5,152 nt of DNA, from assembly GCA_902806375.1 (NCBI GenBank), contig CADCWK010000214.1, forward strand, positions 1-5,152, given 5' to 3'. Origin of the DNA: an uncultured Thermomicrobiales bacterium (GTDB taxonomy: Bacteria > Chloroflexota > Chloroflexia > Thermomicrobiales > UBA6265). The notes beneath the pieces are model-generated. The model made no database searches, was not told the DNA's origin, and worked only from the letters and a program-made list of their open reading frames with translations. This document shows, in pieces, positions 3,561 to 5,152 of this stretch. The translations under genes were made by a program, and so were the position numbers. Every line of letters starts with the position of its first letter. Position 1 is the first letter of the stretch.

Positions 3561-5152
3561 GTGAGCGATCTTCAGGGTGAACGGGCGTCGCGCAACGGTC
3601 GATCCCGCGGGACGTCGCGTGGCGTCCGGGTCATGGTCATTCTGCTGCTCCTCCTTGCGGTCCTGCTCCCCCTCGCTCCCTCCGCTCCCGGGGCTGCCGG
3701 GATCTCCGGGCTCCGGCTGGCGTCGGCGCAGTCGTCGCCCGGCTGGATGACGCCGGAACAGGCGGCTCGCTTCACCTCCGACTGGCCGGCGCTCGTCCCG
3801 TCATGGGTCCCCGAGCCGTTCGCCAGCGTCGTCCCATCGATCAGCGTCACGGGGACGACGTATCAGCTCTACTGGCTCGTGCTGGGTGGCCCCCCGACCT
3901 TCCTGGCCGTGAGTGCCAACACCAGCGGCTATATCCCGGCTGGCTCGGCCTACGACCTGAACGTGGAGCTCGTCGTCAACGCGACGGTGCGGGGCAACCC
4001 GGCCTACCACGACTCGACGCCGATCTACGACGCGGTCTACTGGCGGGAGGGCGGGATCGCCTACTCCGCCAACAGCCGGGGCCTCTCGACGGACATCGTC
4101 TCGTACGCCAATGCCTTCACCACCGTGGCGGCCTTCACCCCGGAGCCGACCGCTCCGGCTCCGGTGACCCTGCTGTCGCCTGACACGGTCGCTTCCGGAG
4201 CGATCGCGACAGTGACATCGGGGGGCGGCGGGGCGGGTGCGACGCTGACCGCCGACGGAGGGGTCTTCGCCGACACCGGCACTGCGACGTACCCCGGTGC
4301 TGGCGATGCCGCGGTGACCTGGGTGGCGCCGGACGTGACCGTCGACACGGTCGTCACGTTCTCCCTGCTCGATGACATGGGCGCGGTCCTCGTCACGACC
4401 CCGACCCTGGTCACCGCCGGGGTCGCGCCGGTTCAGTTCACGTTGGGATGCGCGCCGGCCGTGGCCGCCGGCGATACCGTGTCGGTCACGATCACCGGCT
4501 CGGGCACGGTCGCGCTCGGCGCGACCGACGGCTACTGGCCGCAGACCGCTCCAAACACCGACTACGACCCCGGCACCGACGGCGGGACCCTGGCGTTCTC
4601 GCTCGGCGCCGGCGGTACCGCGACCCTGGTCTGGGTGGCCCCAGTGACGGCGGGATACGTCACCCTGACGGCGACGGGCGTCAGTGGGATGACCGTCGCC
4701 AGCTGCGGGATCGACGTGCTCGGGGCAGTGGCCACGGTCGCTCCCGACCCGACCCTCCCGGTCGTCACGCAACCGACACCATTCCCCACCGTGCTGCCGA
4801 CGGTCCAGGCCCCGGTGCCAACCGTGCCCGCCCCGACCGTTCCGCCAGTGTCCGGGGTCGCTCCGACCACCACCGCGATCGCGCCTGTCCCGACTGCGCC
4901 CGCCCCCGCCCCGACCGCCACGGTGCCGGGGATGAATTCCGGCGATGGCACCGATACCGGGTTCGACGCCGTGCCGGTCGGGCCCACAACCAGTCCCGGA
5001 GCAGCGCCGGCCAGCCAGGGTCCGCGGCCAACGGTTCCGGGTACCAGCCCCGGTGACGGGATCGACGATGCCGGCCAGGGAAACGTCCCGCTCGTGCCCA
5101 CCGCGCGGTCCGGTGACGGGACGGATTTCAGCGGTGTCGCCACCGTGCCCCC
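3561..5152 (+). CDS. Secreted protein with DUF4367-like N-terminal domain, two Ig-like repeats and Pro-rich tail; C-terminus cut by window edge
   Basis: I do not recognise a named family for the whole protein. The frame is open from GTG 3561 to the right edge (530 codons plus two bases). Residues 1-24 hold five or more Arg. A Leu/Val-rich core (about 22-39) and a possible cleavage after ASA (54-56) give a signal sequence. Residues 57-192 form a globular region beginning with Pro/Trp-rich text (LVPSWVPEPF, 78-87) and containing YQLYW (101-105) and VYWREGGIAYS (159-169). This layout recalls DUF4367-type extracytoplasmic domains. Two Ig-like units follow (about 200-287 and 288-388), each with a WVAP motif (254-257 and 358-361); the second has C297 and C382 at its ends, suited to a disulfide. 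From 392 on the chain is Pro/Val/Thr/Ala-rich, then carries GDG[TI]D motifs. It starts 128 bp after the kinase gene on the same strand, so co-transcription is possible. A surface or envelope location is likely; the function is unknown. Confidence 0.88.
   Translation, partial: MSDLQGERASRNGRSRGTSRGVRVMVILLLLLAVLLPLAPSAPGAAGISGLRLASAQSSPGWMTPEQAARFTSDWPALVPSWVPEPFASVVPSISVTGTTYQLYWLVLGGPPTFLAVSANTSGYIPAGSAYDLNVELVVNATVRGNPAYHDSTPIYDAVYWREGGIAYSANSRGLSTDIVSYANAFTTVAAFTPEPTAPAPVTLLSPDTVASGAIATVTSGGGGAGATLTADGGVFADTGTATYPGAGDAAVTWVAPDVTVDTVVTFSLLDDMGAVLVTTPTLVTAGVAPVQFTLGCAPAVAAGDTVSVTITGSGTVALGATDGYWPQTAPNTDYDPGTDGGTLAFSLGAGGTATLVWVAPVTAGYVTLTATGVSGMTVASCGIDVLGAVATVAPDPTLPVVTQPTPFPTVLPTVQAPVPTVPAPTVPPVSGVAPTTTAIAPVPTAPAPAPTATVPGMNSGDGTDTGFDAVPVGPTTSPGAAPASQGPRPTVPGTSPGDGIDDAGQGNVPLVPTARSGDGTDFSGVATVP
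4158..4724 (+). repeat. Two tandem Ig-like domain repeats in the secreted protein
   Basis: Residues about 200-287 and 288-388 share a layout: an Ala-Pro opening, a Gly/Thr-rich strand region, then a [TL]-[VT]-WVAP block at 252-257 and 357-361, and a closing Thr/Val-rich strand. DNA similarity is low, so this is an old protein-level duplication. Only the second unit has cysteines (C297, C382). Boundaries are approximate. Confidence 0.6.
4938..5126 (+). repeat. Three [SP]GDG[TI]D motifs in the tail of the secreted protein
   Basis: The motif occurs at residues 460-465 (SGDGTD), 497-502 (PGDGID) and 517-522 (SGDGTD). The first two are followed by a Gly/Asp-containing stretch and then a VP-rich segment. 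The last two are 20 residues apart, and the array may continue past the window. The acidic Gly-Asp-Gly pattern could bind calcium, but no complete dockerin, RTX or thrombospondin type 3 consensus is present. Confidence 0.55.

Noticed and set aside
3801..4772. Minus-strand open frame of 323 codons
   Set aside because: It is antisense to the secreted-protein gene, Arg/Gly/Asp-rich and without domain or start signal; the plus frame has a signal sequence and clear strand patterns.

Overview
The window is GC-rich (by eye roughly two thirds G+C, with strong G/C preference at third codon positions). It holds three protein-coding genes, two of which run off the window edges. The Pro/Thr/Val-rich extracellular stalks, a PknB-like receptor kinase with a TTG start, and a GTG-started secreted protein together resemble a Chloroflexota genome, perhaps Thermomicrobia/Sphaerobacter-like. 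This is inference from style; no phylogenetic marker gene is present, and a high-GC actinobacterium cannot be excluded.

Layout. (1) Positions 1-810, minus strand: the N-terminal 270 residues of a major facilitator superfamily (MFS) transporter whose C-terminal half lies beyond the left edge. (2) Positions 811-1113: a divergent intergenic region of about 300 bp. It carries a perfect 14-bp palindrome that overlaps the ribosome binding site of the next gene, a near-palindrome, and clustered ACCGGTC motifs. (3) Positions 1114-3432, plus strand: a 772-residue transmembrane Ser/Thr protein kinase. It has a cytoplasmic PknB-type catalytic domain, one membrane helix, a Pro/Thr-rich stalk with four 21-bp repeats, a (Gly-Asn)16 linker encoded by 16 tandem hexamers, and a C-terminal beta-rich domain with the look of a galactose-binding/jelly-roll fold. 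(4) Positions 3433-3560: a short spacer with no convincing terminator. (5) Positions 3561-5152, plus strand: the first 530 residues of a secreted protein. It has a signal sequence, an N-terminal domain reminiscent of DUF4367-like extracytoplasmic domains, two tandem Ig-like repeats, a Pro-rich tail and emerging GDG[TI]D repeats. It continues past the right edge.

How the genes may work together. The kinase is best read as a receptor: the ectodomain would sense an envelope or extracellular ligand and the cytoplasmic domain would phosphorylate targets. The secreted Ig-like protein is downstream on the same strand and may be co-transcribed, so it could be a surface partner or simply another envelope protein. 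The transporter is divergent and may share the intergenic control region. No RNA gene, CRISPR array, insertion sequence, phage gene or integration site was seen. The most unusual content is the receptor kinase with its expandable Gly-Asn linker and sugar-binding-like sensor domain beside a stalked secreted protein; no established defence or mobile system is recognisable.
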